Translations under genes and position numbers: made by a program | Shown: in pieces, positions 1-8,500 of the stretch | How positions within the stretch are numbered: position 1 is the first letter of the stretch | Layout of the letters: each line of letters begins with the position of its first letter | The notes under the pieces: model-generated | Databases searched by the model: none | What the model was told of the DNA's origin: nothing | What the model saw: only the letters and a program-made list of their open reading frames with translations | From: Anaerolineae bacterium | GTDB taxonomy: Bacteria; Chloroflexota; Anaerolineae; Aggregatilineales; Phototrophicaceae | Length of the DNA: 56,002 nucleotides | Direction: 5' to 3' | Assembly: GCA_022843745.1 (NCBI GenBank) | Contig: JALHNB010000024.1 | Location: forward strand, 1 to 56,002

Positions 1-50
1 AAGAACCTACTGTCGAGGCAACAACTGAAGCGACAGCCGAAAGCAGCTAG
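1..50 (+). CDS. 3' end of an upstream gene (low-complexity Thr/Glu/Ala tail)
   Basis: In the frame starting at base 3 the window opens with 15 codons reading EPTVEATTEATAESS and then TAG at 48-50. This looks like the Pro/Thr/Glu-rich C-terminal tail of a protein that begins outside the window. Similar Thr/Pro-rich stretches occur in secreted proteins of this window. A palindromic repeat follows at once, which fits a gene end. Function cannot be told. Confidence 0.45.
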   Translation, partial: EPTVEATTEATAESS

Positions 51-62
51 GATTTTGATAGG

Positions 63-94
63 TTGTAGGGGCGACACATGCGTCGCCCCTACAA
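63..94. repeat. GTAGGGGCG-type palindromic repeat, copy 1
   Basis: TTGTAGGGGCGAC at 63-75 is perfectly complementary to GTCGCCCCTACAA at 82-94 (13 bp stem, 6-nt loop). No U-tract follows, so it is better called a dispersed palindrome than a terminator. Related palindromes lie at 13052-13080 and 26813-26840, always between genes. Confidence 0.8.
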
Positions 95-125
95 ACCATT
101 TTCGCATTTCGATCCGCCAAGCCTC

Positions 126-476
126 TTAATCCTTTTGCGCCAGCATCGGCCCCAGCCTACGTCCGCCCAGCAAGTGCATGTGCAAATGATAAACTTCCTG
201 CCCGCCGTCACTGCGACAATTGATGATGAGGCGATAGCCGTTTTCGGCGATCCCCTGCTCACGCGCAATCTGTTTGGCGACGATGAGCATATGCCCTAAA
301 ACCGCTTCGTCTTCTGGTGTCACATCATCAATTGTGGGAATTTCTTTATTCGGCACAATCAGGATATGCACGGGTGCTGAAGGATTGATGTCCTTAAACG
401 CCGTCACCCGATCATCCTGAAAAACCATCTGAGATGGGATTTCTTTGGCGATAATTTTTGAAAAGATCGTACTCAT
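126..476 (-). CDS. HIT family (histidine triad) nucleotide-binding protein
   Basis: A 116-residue protein of the HIT superfamily, HINT/protein kinase C inhibitor-like branch. These are cytosolic purine nucleotide phosphoramidases, homodimeric in known cases. The diagnostic HLHMHLL motif is at residues 97-103 and the length is typical. The ATG at 474-476 was chosen because the family homology starts there and it is preceded by an AAGGGA ribosome site; an in-frame ATG 14 codons upstream lies in repeat-like spacer and is unlikely. It follows fabG on the same strand and may be cotranscribed with it. Confidence 0.9.
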   Translation of the reverse strand: MSTIFSKIIAKEIPSQMVFQDDRVTAFKDINPSAPVHILIVPNKEIPTIDDVTPEDEAVLGHMLIVAKQIAREQGIAENGYRLIINCRSDGGQEVYHLHMHLLGGRRLGPMLAQKD

Positions 477-484
477 AAGTGTCC

Positions 485-519
485 CTTCGCTGCAATCTTC
501 GAACTTTTCACTCAGCACT
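485..519 (-). repeat. Heptameric tandem repeat in fabG-HIT spacer
   Basis: Read on the minus strand this is five 7-mers in phase: AGTGCTG, AGTGAAA, AGTTCGA, AGATTGC, AGCGAAG, each starting AG. The 17-mer TTTTCACTCAGCACTTT at 505-521 is repeated exactly at 17826-17842. The last heptamers run into the ribosome site of the HIT gene. Confidence 0.6.
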
Positions 520-529
520 TTTTACGGAG

Positions 530-1276
530 CTACATGCTCATGCCGCCGTCCACTGTCAGCACTTGCCCGGTGATCGACGCTGCCTCGTCCGAAGCCAGGA
601 ATGCAACCGCGAACGCGACTTCTTCAACAGTTGCCAACCGTCCCAGTGGAGTCATCTGAACGCCCTGGTTAATCAGTTCTTCCGGCAGGTCTTTGGTCAA
701 ATCGGTCATGATAAAACCCGGCGCGACGGCGTTAACCGTGATGTTGCGTGAGCCAACTTCTTTCGCCAGCGCCTTCGTCAGGCCAATGATCCCGGCTTTG
801 CTGGCGCTGTAATTGGTCTGCCCGCCCTGTCCATGCTCACCGCTGATGCTGGTCAGATTGATGACGCGCCCATAACGCTTGCGCATCATGCCGCGTACCG
901 CCGCTTTCGAACACAGCCAGGTGCTGCGCAGATTGGTCTGAATCACGCTGTCAAAATCCTCCGCTTTCATCATCATAATGATGTTATCGCGTGTTGTTCC
1001 AGCGTTATTGACGAGAATATCCAGCTTGCCATACGTATCGTTGGCAGCTTTGATAAGCGCGTTCGCGCCGTCTTCCGTACCGACATCTGCCTGAAATGCC
1101 AGCGCCTCACCACCAGCGGCCTTGATCTGCTCGACGACTTCATTCGCAGCGTCGGGGCTGCTGTTAAAATTGATGACAACCTTCGCGCCGCGCTTCGCCA
1201 ATTCCAGCGCAATTCCGCGTCCGATGCCGCGACTCGCGCCCGTAACAACCGCAACACGATCCATTAATTGAGACAT
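530..1276 (-). CDS. fabG: 3-oxoacyl-[acyl-carrier-protein] reductase (SDR family)
   Basis: A 248-residue classical short-chain dehydrogenase. It carries the NADP-binding TGASRGIG motif at residues 12-19, NNAG at about 90-93, and the catalytic set S143, Y156, K160 (YSASK). The C-terminal TGQVLTVDGG is typical of FabG, which reduces 3-oxoacyl-ACP in fatty-acid elongation in the cytoplasm. Many FabG-like SDRs act on other substrates, and no other fatty-acid genes are nearby, so the exact substrate is inferred. The ATG at 1276 follows a strong AGGGGG ribosome site. The HIT gene lies 53 bp downstream. Confidence 0.88.
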   Translation of the reverse strand: MSQLMDRVAVVTGASRGIGRGIALELAKRGAKVVINFNSSPDAANEVVEQIKAAGGEALAFQADVGTEDGANALIKAANDTYGKLDILVNNAGTTRDNIIMMMKAEDFDSVIQTNLRSTWLCSKAAVRGMMRKRYGRVINLTSISGEHGQGGQTNYSASKAGIIGLTKALAKEVGSRNITVNAVAPGFIMTDLTKDLPEELINQGVQMTPLGRLATVEEVAFAVAFLASDEAASITGQVLTVDGGMSM

Positions 1277-1301
1277 ATGTCCCCCTTTTACTGTACCCGC
1301 G

Positions 1302-1351
1302 AGGCAACAGCCCCACTCTTTATATATACTGGTAAGGCAACAGCCCCACTC
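1302..1351. repeat. Two direct copies of a 17-mer
   Basis: AGGCAACAGCCCCACTC occurs at 1302-1318 and again at 1335-1351 (period 33), in the spacer between fabG and the pqqD-like gene. The copies sit just upstream of fabG on its minus strand, so they could belong to its promoter region, but no consensus promoter was recognised there. Confidence 0.6.
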
Positions 1352-1450
1352 CCAATTTTATGCGCCCAAATATACCGTGACTTGCCCATGCAAGGCCAAA
1401 TTTGCACAAATCCAGGCGATTATGAAAGGTTCTTAATGAAAGCACGTTCG

Positions 1451-1481
1451 ATTCTTAGCAAGAATTTACAATAAATTGTGA
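1451..1481. promoter_or_regulatory. Two adjacent palindromes upstream of the pqqD-like gene
   Basis: ATTCTT-AGC-AAGAAT (1451-1465) is followed directly by TTACAAT-AA-ATTGTGA (1466-1481, one wobble). They lie about 95 bp upstream of the PqqD-like start. An AT-rich GATAAT at 1480-1485 could be a -10 element. Side-by-side inverted repeats of this size resemble operators; the cognate regulator is unknown. Confidence 0.4.
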
Positions 1482-1575
1482 TAATATGTCGTGAGGTTAC
1501 GTTTAGCTTTTTGCAATGAAAAGCCGTTACCATATCATTTAGTTTTAGGAGCATAAGCATTTGAGGTTAGACCAC

Positions 1576-1839
1576 ATGCAAAGAACCATCCTCAACTTCG
1601 AACACGTGACACACCAGGACGGTGTCACAATTTTCAACCCTGTCAGCCGCCGCTACTACACGCTGGATGCTGTCGCCACGCTCGTATGGCGATTGATTCA
1701 GCAGCCCATGTCGCTTAGTGAAATTTGTGATGCGATCATGGACGTGTTCGATGTCGAAGAAGACTACTGCGAACACGATGTGCTGAGGTTACTTGAGGAA
1801 ATGGAAGCCGAAGGGCTGATCGAAGAAAAAGCGTCTTAG
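1576..1839 (+). CDS. PqqD-like protein (RiPP recognition element fold), orphan
   Basis: An 87-residue protein resembling the PqqD family: a small winged-helix domain that, in RiPP pathways, presents the precursor peptide to its modifying enzyme. The core NPVSRRYYTLDAVATLVW, then a Leu-rich helix and a C-terminal LLEEMEAEGLIEE, match the family pattern in length and order. No radical SAM enzyme, precursor peptide or PQQ gene is adjacent. The ATG at 1576 follows GAGGT; an in-frame TTG at 1561 follows AGGAG and would add five residues. It may act with partners elsewhere, or be a stand-alone regulator. Confidence 0.75.
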   Translation: MQRTILNFEHVTHQDGVTIFNPVSRRYYTLDAVATLVWRLIQQPMSLSEICDAIMDVFDVEEDYCEHDVLRLLEEMEAEGLIEEKAS

Positions 1840-1841
1840 TT

Positions 1842-1999
1842 GTAGCCTTTATTGGCTACGGTGCGCCAGTTTCAGACTGCGCACAACCGCCTGTGAAACT
1901 TGATCGAACAAGTACGTGACTACAAGACGGCGTTTTACCGTGCCGTTGCAAGTCACATCACAAGGCGGCTGTCACCTGCCGGGCAAATCCCCGCCCGCA
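1842..1999 (+). ncRNA. Candidate structured RNA with a tight three-way junction
   Basis: Nearly every segment of this 158-nt stretch pairs. There are hairpins GTAGCC/GGCTAC (1842-1847 with 1854-1859) and GTGCGC/GCGCAC (1861-1866 with 1879-1884, extended by AGT/ACT). A closing helix CCGCCTGTG (1887-1895) pairs with 1959-1968 around one bulged A. It encloses two hairpins, ACTTG/CAAGT (1898-1902 with 1909-1913) and GTGACT/AGTCAC (1916-1921 with 1951-1956, with an inner ACGGC/GCCGT), joined by 2-nt linkers. A last hairpin CGGGC/GCCCG (1980-1984 with 1993-1997) follows. It lies right after the pqqD-like stop, and no family was recognised. The strand is assumed from that gene. Confidence 0.45.
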
Positions 2000-2095
2000 G
2001 TATCATTTTCCTGCGACGACTAAGAATCATTGTTTAAGACAATCGCGTACACAACGCGATCATCACACTTCGGTTACTCAAACTCAGGATAATTC

Positions 2096-3640
2096 TCAGC
2101 TTCCCACCCAACCGAGCAGTTCAATTGTCCCTCGCAGTGTCCCGGTCATGCTAATCGCGCCAAGGCCAGTTGAGTTCGCGACATATACATCCACACGCCC
2201 ATCCACACGCGGGTTGACCCCCGTAAACGCCAGCAATGAGCCATCCGGCGAGAAAATCGGATCGCACATGCTCGGCGGTGGATTGCCGCGCGTCAGGAAA
2301 TTTAACTGACGGTCAACAACGCGCGAGCCGTAGGGACACTGCCCCGCAGTCCCGCCAATCGCAACGCGCGAACCATCCGGCGACCAGGATGCGGTCATGC
2401 CATAGCGGGCGAAATTGAGTTCGGCGGTACGTGCAATCGGGTTGCCGTTCGCGTCCATCATAACGACTTCTGTGTCATTACTGGCACTCTGGAAAAGCAC
2501 GACATTGCCATCCGGCGACCATGATTCTGCCAGATTCAACTGATTTGCAGCGCCGCCAGCCAGTCGCGCCTGTCGTGACTGCCCAGTTGCGACATTGGCT
2601 AACCACAGCGTGCGTTCAGGGTCGCCAAAAGCGGGGTCGCCACTGGAAAACGCGACCATACGCGAATTGACCCAGCGCGGTGGCTCTGTCACCCACTGCT
2701 CGGAAAGCTGCGTGACCTCAAGGGTCTCAACATCGACAACAAATGGATTGCCACCATTCGGCGGCGGTGACACCATTGCGTCGCAACCATCGGACGCGCC
2801 GGGAATCCAACTTGGGCAGCGCACACGATCTGAGACGAACAAAATGTAGCGGCCATCCGGCGACCAGGACGGCCATACATCATATGAGCCGTTGTTGGTC
2901 ATATTCACGACATTCGATCCATCACGACCAACGATGAAGATGTCGACGTCATAGCCTGTCGCAATTGCAACCGCCAGCCGTGAGCCATCAGGATTCCAGC
3001 TCGGCTCGTTGAAAAAACCACGCTGGTTGAGGGATTCAATCGCCAGAATGCGGGCGCTAACACCAACCGAGAAATCCAGCACATACAATCCCGTTTGCGA
3101 AGATGTCACGCCCTGCAACATATAGGCGATGGCGTTACCCGGCGGTGCGATAAAAATATCATCTTCGCTGGATGCGGGAAGTTGGAGAACAGCAACACGT
3201 CCGGCAGGGTTATCCGGCGAGGCAAAATACAGCGTTTCGACATTGGTCGCAGGCTGCGGCGTGAGTGGGTTGCCGATGCCATCGCGGTCATTGACATTGA
3301 TAAAAGCTATACGCGCTCCTGAAAAACCCGTGCGCAGCGCATCTGGCAGGTCGATCAGCGTCCAATTATCGAAAATAAAGTTGAGCGCTGGCCCCGGTGT
3401 CAGCGATGGGGTTGGCGATGTAGTTGCTGTAGCCGTGTTGGTCGGGGTCGGCGTAATCGTCGGCGTGTCCGTAGGAGTTGGCGTATCCGTAGGAGTCGGC
3501 GTGATCGTCGGTGTTTCCGTTGATGTTGTCGTCGCGGTAAGTGTTGCAGTCGGTGTAGGAGTGGCAGTCGGGCCAGCCAACGCTTGGCAAGCTGTGGCAC
3601 TTAAGACTATACAAAGCAAAAATATTCGGCGTAATGACAT
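2096..3640 (-). CDS. Secreted TolB-like beta-propeller protein (PD40 repeats), probable lipoprotein
   Basis: 514 residues. An N-terminal signal segment ends at a lipobox-like LSATAC (Cys18), followed by a long TPTPT/TDTPT linker to about residue 85 that spaces the domain from the membrane. The rest carries repeated PD40/WD40-like blades with SWNPDG, SWSPDG (three times) and FSPDG motifs, as in TolB and related propellers. Such domains bind proteins or glycans outside the membrane; no enzyme motif is visible. It is transcribed alone, converging on the structured region at about 1.9 kb. The exact role is unknown. Confidence 0.8.
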   Translation of the reverse strand: MSLRRIFLLCIVLSATACQALAGPTATPTPTATLTATTTSTETPTITPTPTDTPTPTDTPTITPTPTNTATATTSPTPSLTPGPALNFIFDNWTLIDLPDALRTGFSGARIAFINVNDRDGIGNPLTPQPATNVETLYFASPDNPAGRVAVLQLPASSEDDIFIAPPGNAIAYMLQGVTSSQTGLYVLDFSVGVSARILAIESLNQRGFFNEPSWNPDGSRLAVAIATGYDVDIFIVGRDGSNVVNMTNNGSYDVWPSWSPDGRYILFVSDRVRCPSWIPGASDGCDAMVSPPPNGGNPFVVDVETLEVTQLSEQWVTEPPRWVNSRMVAFSSGDPAFGDPERTLWLANVATGQSRQARLAGGAANQLNLAESWSPDGNVVLFQSASNDTEVVMMDANGNPIARTAELNFARYGMTASWSPDGSRVAIGGTAGQCPYGSRVVDRQLNFLTRGNPPPSMCDPIFSPDGSLLAFTGVNPRVDGRVDVYVANSTGLGAISMTGTLRGTIELLGWVGS

Positions 3641-3733
3641 CGCAAATTCCCGTTTTTTCTCAGCAAATGGGTTCTAGGATACCATGCGCACGGGGTGTAT
3701 AACAGGCGCTTTGCCTACGATTCCGCATTCATA

Positions 3734-3862
3734 TCATCGATAATTTTTGCCTAATTCTTTTTCGGTTAAATCTTGCCTGAATTCTTCAACTGCTGCATCT
3801 AGTGCGTTCATCCAAGAATCGACAGCGCTCACTGACGATTCGCATCTGCAAAACTTCGCCAC
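3734..3862 (-). CDS. Possible small ORF or gene remnant in spacer
   Basis: A 42-codon frame opens with GTG at 3860-3862 directly after a stop and ends with TGA at 3734-3736. Its C-terminal half, including WMNALDAAVEEFRQDLTEKE, would form an amphipathic helix and looks protein-like. No ribosome site is evident. It may be the tail of a decayed gene or chance; no family was recognised. The remainder of the 3641-3903 spacer shows nothing else. Confidence 0.2.
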   Translation of the reverse strand: MAKFCRCESSVSAVDSWMNALDAAVEEFRQDLTEKELGKNYR

Positions 3863-3903
3863 CTAGCAGAAAATGGATTTAGCAACCGGAGTTCAAAGTA
3901 AAT

Positions 3904-5316
3904 TTAAGACAGAACGCAGCGAAACCCGATGTTCTTGTAGCTGAAATTCGAGAGATCGCCATAGCGATTGGCGGTACGCAGGAAATCAGGGATTGTAGTC
4001 CAAGAACCGCCACCCAGCACACGTTTCCTATTATCGTTAGTGCCACTAACATTTTCACGGCTAGCATCATAAGGATATTCCAGGTACAGCGAACTCATCC
4101 ACTCCCAAACATTACCACTCATATCGAGCGCACCGACCCAGGAAGCACCATCCAGATAAGTGCCAACAGGTGCTGTTGTCTCATAACCATCGTCAAAATC
4201 TTCATCGCGCCAGCTATATCCACAGTTCGTATCACAAAAATTCAGCAATTTCCCATCAAAGGTATTTCCCCAGGGATAAATCAAGCCATCAGGGCCGCGT
4301 GCAGCATATTCCCATTCGGCCTCTGTTGGTAGCCGCATCCCCGCCCAGGTCGCATAATCATTCGCCTGAAACCAAGTCACATAAACTACCGGGTGATTAT
4401 CATAGAAAGGATCATCATAATAAGTGCGTTCACTTGGGGGCGCACATACCCCGGCACCCTCACATTTCCTATACTGATTGTTCGTCACTTCATGGCGACT
4501 GATCCAGAACGACTCCGTAAATATGATGGGCGTTTGAGGCCCTTCAGCCTCAAACTCTGTGCGCTCACACTGTGCTGCGTCACGATTCGCTTGACACTCC
4601 TGAAACGCATCATCAATCTGCTCCTGTGTGCTGCCCATTGTGAAACTGCCAGCCGGGACAAGCACCATTTCCATACCTCTAATTACCTGTGTATAGGGTG
4701 AATAAGGCACCCAGTCAACATTGCTCGACACTCCTTGTTGGGCGATTTCCAGCGCCGGGGCAAGGGTTGGTGTAGGAGTGATTTCCGGCATCCGTGTGGA
4801 AGTGAAAGGTACAGTGGCGGTGTTGGCAGGCAAATTTGGGGATCGTGTTGGTGGCGTAAAAATGACATCGCAGCGTGGGTTTCCTGATGGGCAGATACCC
4901 TGCGAGGTCTCACCTTGCACAATGGTGATTAAGTGGCTGATGTTAGTGGTCGCGTCATACCAGAACACATCGGCAGCGGCCAATTTCTGAATCAACAACG
5001 TCTTGTTCTGACAATCCTGCGGCGCAACACGATTGCTGGTATCTCGCAACAACCGGAAACAGATAGGTGCGGGCACACTATCATATGGAAGACCGCGAAA
5101 TGAGGGATAGCTTTCGAGGCTATAGGTTTTCGGCCCACTGCCGTCATCCACTCTGAACGTCAATCCTTGCAATGAAACTAAGCCTGAGTCGGAAACATAG
5201 AGGGTAAGGCTGTCTTCATCGACAAAAATCGCCAGATTTACGGGCATTTGTGCGAGGGCATCGCCGTATGTCACCACAAAGAAAATGAACAGAAGGAGCA
5301 GCCAATGCCGATTCAT
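3904..5316 (-). CDS. Secreted protein with formylglycine-generating enzyme (SUMF1/FGE-sulfatase) domain
   Basis: 470 residues. A signal peptide of about 22 residues (MNRHWLLLLFIFFVVTYGDA) leads to a 180-residue unassigned region and a short Thr/Pro linker. The FGE-sulfatase fold then runs from about 210 to the end, marked by MVLVPAGSFTMGS, EVTNNQY, RLPTEAEWEYAARG, YPWGN, GNVWEW and the terminal GFRCVLS. Family members convert sulfatase Cys to formylglycine or act as binding or EgtB-like domains. No sulfatase is near, so the activity is open. The ATG at 5314-5316 has a GAGG site; an in-frame start 6 codons upstream lacks one. Confidence 0.85.
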   Translation of the reverse strand: MNRHWLLLLFIFFVVTYGDALAQMPVNLAIFVDEDSLTLYVSDSGLVSLQGLTFRVDDGSGPKTYSLESYPSFRGLPYDSVPAPICFRLLRDTSNRVAPQDCQNKTLLIQKLAAADVFWYDATTNISHLITIVQGETSQGICPSGNPRCDVIFTPPTRSPNLPANTATVPFTSTRMPEITPTPTLAPALEIAQQGVSSNVDWVPYSPYTQVIRGMEMVLVPAGSFTMGSTQEQIDDAFQECQANRDAAQCERTEFEAEGPQTPIIFTESFWISRHEVTNNQYRKCEGAGVCAPPSERTYYDDPFYDNHPVVYVTWFQANDYATWAGMRLPTEAEWEYAARGPDGLIYPWGNTFDGKLLNFCDTNCGYSWRDEDFDDGYETTAPVGTYLDGASWVGALDMSGNVWEWMSSLYLEYPYDASRENVSGTNDNRKRVLGGGSWTTIPDFLRTANRYGDLSNFSYKNIGFRCVLS

Positions 5317-5376
5317 AAATCCTCGCCAGACCAAAACATTTATTGAAAAAATTTAGTATAACTCAAAAGCCATTCT

Positions 5377-6513
5377 TCACCCCAGCGCCCGCTGCAAATC
5401 AGCAATGAGATCATCCACATGCTCGATGCCAACACTTAAGCGCACCAGCGCCGGATCAACCGAAATCGGGCTGGCGGCGGTACTGGCGTGAGTCATGCTG
5501 TAGGGATGCTCGATCAGGCTTTCGACTCCGCCCAGGCTTTCAGCAAGCGCAAATAATTTCGTCTGCATGACCATGCGCTTGGCGGCTTCTTCATTTTCGA
5601 GGATGATGCTCACCATACCGCCGAAATCAGACATCTGGCGTTTCGCAAGTTCGTGCTGCGGGTGGCTTTCCAGGCCGGGATACATCACTTTTTTGACGGC
5701 GGGATGATCTTCCAGAAAACGCGCGATTTGCAACGCATTCTGGCTGTGGCGCTCCATGCGGATTCCGAGCGTCTTGATTCCGCGCAGCACGAGAAAGCAG
5801 TCCATCGGCGCGGGGACAGCACCCACCGCATTCTGCAAAAATTTCAGGTCGTTGTACAGCTTTTCGTCGTTCAGCGCCAGCAAGCCGCCAACAACATCGC
5901 TGTGACCACCGAGGTATTTGGTGCTGCTGTGCATCACGATGTCGGCGCCCATCGTCAACGGCTGCTGCAAAGCCGGACTCGCGAAAGTATTATCGACAGC
6001 AACCAGCACTTCCTGCGGCGCGGATTTCGCCAATGCCGCAATATCAGCCAGCGCCAGCAGCGGATTGGTCGGGGTTTCCAGCCAGAGCAGCTTTGTTTGT
6101 GGCGTAAAAGCCCCGCGAACATTATCGAGATTAGTCAGATCGACCCAGCTAAATTTCACGCCAAAACGCGCAAAGACGCGCTCGTATAAGCGATATGTGC
6201 CGCCGTAGACATCATTCCCCACGATGACATGATCGCCAGGGTTGAGCAGCCGGATCACCGTATCAATGGCGGCGAGTCCGCTGGCGAACGCTAATCCATA
6301 ACGCCCCTTTTCGAGCGCCGCGATCAATTCTTCGAGCGCAGTACGGGTCGGATTTCCGCTGCGGCTGTAGTCATAACCTTTGTGTTCCGCCGGAGCGCTC
6401 TGAACATACGTCGAAGTCTGGTAGATCGGTGTCATAATCGCGCCTGTCGTCGGGTCAGGCTCCTGTCCGGCATGAATCGCAAGCGTGTCGAGATGATAAT
6501 CAGGGTCTGTCAT
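5377..6513 (-). CDS. Cys/Met metabolism PLP-dependent enzyme (cystathionine gamma-synthase/lyase type)
   Basis: 378 residues, full length for the trans-sulfuration family. It shows the N-terminal AIHAGQEPD and PIYQTSTY, YSRSGNPT, the PLP-phosphate region, and the Schiff-base lysine K199 in HSSTKYLGGHSDVVGG. These homotetrameric cytosolic enzymes interconvert cysteine, homocysteine and cystathionine. Sequence alone does not separate MetB (synthase) from gamma-lyase. The ATG at 6511-6513 follows AGAGG and matches the family start; the upstream in-frame extension overlaps the divergent gene and was rejected. Divergent promoters must lie within the short gap to 6598. Confidence 0.87.
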   Translation of the reverse strand: MTDPDYHLDTLAIHAGQEPDPTTGAIMTPIYQTSTYVQSAPAEHKGYDYSRSGNPTRTALEELIAALEKGRYGLAFASGLAAIDTVIRLLNPGDHVIVGNDVYGGTYRLYERVFARFGVKFSWVDLTNLDNVRGAFTPQTKLLWLETPTNPLLALADIAALAKSAPQEVLVAVDNTFASPALQQPLTMGADIVMHSSTKYLGGHSDVVGGLLALNDEKLYNDLKFLQNAVGAVPAPMDCFLVLRGIKTLGIRMERHSQNALQIARFLEDHPAVKKVMYPGLESHPQHELAKRQMSDFGGMVSIILENEEAAKRMVMQTKLFALAESLGGVESLIEHPYSMTHASTAASPISVDPALVRLSVGIEHVDDLIADLQRALG

Positions 6514-6597
6514 GATTTTTAACCTCTTACAATCTGGCAGGTAAACCATTATCAGTATAACATGATGCGCTCGACGTTCCGTTTTCCGAGGATTGAT

Positions 6598-7746
6598 ATG
6601 CAATTAGCGCTCCCTTTTCCAGCTCAGGCAGCATCGCGATTTTTCAGACTCATCTGGTTTTTCTGGATCGCGTTAGGGCTGGCGCTCGGCAGCGTTTACC
6701 TCTTTTTGTCCAGTGTTTATTATCCGGTGTCGGATTCGCCACGCTCCGAAAAGCGCGTCCTGGCGATGGGTAATGGTGTACTGCCTCTCCAGGATATGGT
6801 CGATTCGATTGATTCCTTCCAACAAACACCCTTCGATGGGCTGATCCTCGGCATAGCGACATCGAAGGATACGCGCGGGGTCGCCTGGACAGTTTTCGGC
6901 GATCAGCGCATCGACCAGCCACAATTTGATCGGCTGGCGGATCGGTTCAGCGGCTTTAACTGGGGACGGCTAACCGACAATTTCCTGCGCGTCAATGTCT
7001 ACCCCGCGACAGTCGATTGGTTCGATAATTTTGACACGATTCTGGCGAACTTTGAAGCAATCGCGCGTTTAGCCCATCAGTTGGGATTCACGGGAATCAT
7101 GCTGGACACAGAGCAGTACCCTGGCATCGAGATTTTTGACTATCCGAAGCAAAAATATGCAGATCAGTACGACTATGCAGCCTATGACACGCAGGTCTTT
7201 TTGCGTGGGCAGGAGATCATGCGGGCGTTGAATCGCGGCTACCCTGGCATCACCGTCCTCTATACTTTTGGCCTCTCGATTGGCTCACAATTCGGCGGCG
7301 GACGTGATCTCCTGCCCCACACGCGCTCTGGCCTGCTGACACCCTTCATCGAAGGCATGATCGACGCGGCTGGCGAAATGACAGCGCTGGTAGATGCTTT
7401 TGAAGCTTCATACACCTACAGCCAGGAAGCCGAATTTCTCGCGGCATACAAGCTCATCAAGGGCTTCACGCGCGATATTTATGCCCGCAATCCAGCCGCA
7501 TATGGTGAAGTCGTAGAAGCTGGTTTTGGGTTGTGGCTCGATCAAGGCTGCGGCGACGCGGGATTATCTTCAACAACCTGCAGATTCAGGCCGGAAACAT
7601 TTCAGAATGCGGTTGATCTGGCGTTAAAATATAGTGATCGCTACGTCTGGATTTACAACCAGAGCGTGAATTGGGTAGCGGGCGAAGGCATCCCGCCGGA
7701 GTGGGAAGCCGCGCTTGATTCATTCCGGCGAGAAAATAGCCCTTGA
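6598..7746 (+). CDS. Membrane-anchored protein, TIM-barrel glycoside-hydrolase-like, unknown function
   Basis: 382 residues with one N-terminal transmembrane segment (about 15-38, WFFWIALGLALGSVYLFLS) and a large extracytoplasmic part. Alternating strand and helix segments and the acidic strand end GIMLDTEQYPG suggest a TIM-barrel glycosidase-like fold. No family was recognised with certainty. The ATG at 6598 follows CGAGG; an in-frame ATG at 6562 lacks a ribosome site. The next lipoprotein gene begins 50 bp after it, so the two may form a cell-envelope operon. Confidence 0.6.
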   Translation: MQLALPFPAQAASRFFRLIWFFWIALGLALGSVYLFLSSVYYPVSDSPRSEKRVLAMGNGVLPLQDMVDSIDSFQQTPFDGLILGIATSKDTRGVAWTVFGDQRIDQPQFDRLADRFSGFNWGRLTDNFLRVNVYPATVDWFDNFDTILANFEAIARLAHQLGFTGIMLDTEQYPGIEIFDYPKQKYADQYDYAAYDTQVFLRGQEIMRALNRGYPGITVLYTFGLSIGSQFGGGRDLLPHTRSGLLTPFIEGMIDAAGEMTALVDAFEASYTYSQEAEFLAAYKLIKGFTRDIYARNPAAYGEVVEAGFGLWLDQGCGDAGLSSTTCRFRPETFQNAVDLALKYSDRYVWIYNQSVNWVAGEGIPPEWEAALDSFRRENSP

Positions 7747-7796
7747 CACATTCGCACAAATATTCGATGATTTTCGATACACTTTGGACAACATTT

Positions 7797-8492
7797 ATGC
7801 GCCACATTATTCTGGCATTTTTATTATTTGCATCCGCGTGCAGCCCTGCCATGCCGCTGCCAACAATGACCCCTGCTGTCGCCACGCTAGAGGGCAATGT
7901 TGATATTCTGTATCCACAAGACAGCTCGGTCATCTATTCTGAGGCGCTGACAATTTCCGGCACAGCCACCACAGCCGATTTCGCGCTCAAAATGATTGGG
8001 CCTGACGAGAAGATCATCGCGCAAACAACGGTGCAAGCTCAATCAAGTGATTGGAAAGTCGAACTCGTTCACGGTTACAGTGGTGAACCTATCGAGGTCA
8101 ATATTCTCGCTGTGCCTATTGACGCGGCTTCCGATCTCGATTATGACATCGCCACGATTCTCATAGCACCGCTTGACAGTCGTCCAGAAGGCTTATTTGG
8201 CAGCATCACTATGCCCTCCGAGGATGACAGCGTTGGCGGCGAGGCCATTCAGGTCAGCGGCACGGCATCCGGGCTGCCGGAGAATTTGCTCTCCATCGCG
8301 CTCATCAGCTCTGATAGCGCAATTATTGATTCGCGCGACATCACTGTGTATAACCCTTATGGGATTGACGATATGCCCTGGACAGCCGAACTCGCGACAA
8401 ACGGGTATATCGGGACAGCCGAAATACGCATTACAAGCGCGGAAAATATCATCAGTTCTGTGAATGTTACTGTTACCGCAGAAGCCGGTTAG
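7797..8492 (+). CDS. Lipoprotein with two Ig-like (Gmad2-type) domains
   Basis: 231 residues. The signal MRHIILAFLLFASAC ends in a lipobox with Cys15, then a short Pro/Thr linker. Two repeated beta-sandwich modules follow, each opening with a [I/V]xxP-x6-[I/V]-x9-SG(T)A pattern (ILYPQDSSVIYSEALTISGT and ITMPSEDDSVGGEAIQVSGT). This resembles the Gmad2/Big-type domains found in surface and spore-associated proteins. It is probably anchored on the outer face of the membrane next to the preceding gene product. The start at 7797 was picked for the signal peptide; earlier in-frame starts (7743 TTG, 7767 ATG) lack ribosome sites. Confidence 0.65.
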   Translation: MRHIILAFLLFASACSPAMPLPTMTPAVATLEGNVDILYPQDSSVIYSEALTISGTATTADFALKMIGPDEKIIAQTTVQAQSSDWKVELVHGYSGEPIEVNILAVPIDAASDLDYDIATILIAPLDSRPEGLFGSITMPSEDDSVGGEAIQVSGTASGLPENLLSIALISSDSAIIDSRDITVYNPYGIDDMPWTAELATNGYIGTAEIRITSAENIISSVNVTVTAEAG

Positions 8493-8500
8493 GATCAAAA

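Noticed and set aside
477-518. Longer N-terminus for the HIT protein
   Set aside because: The extra codons are made of heptamer repeats and the internal ATG has the ribosome site and family start.
1268-1474. Plus-strand frame upstream of the pqqD-like gene
   Set aside because: It spans direct repeats and the fabG start, lacks a ribosome site, and the product is not protein-like.
3129-3677. Plus-strand frame with Val/Gly-rich repeats opposite the propeller lipoprotein
   Set aside because: The repeats are the antisense reading of the TPTPT linker codons; there is no ribosome site.
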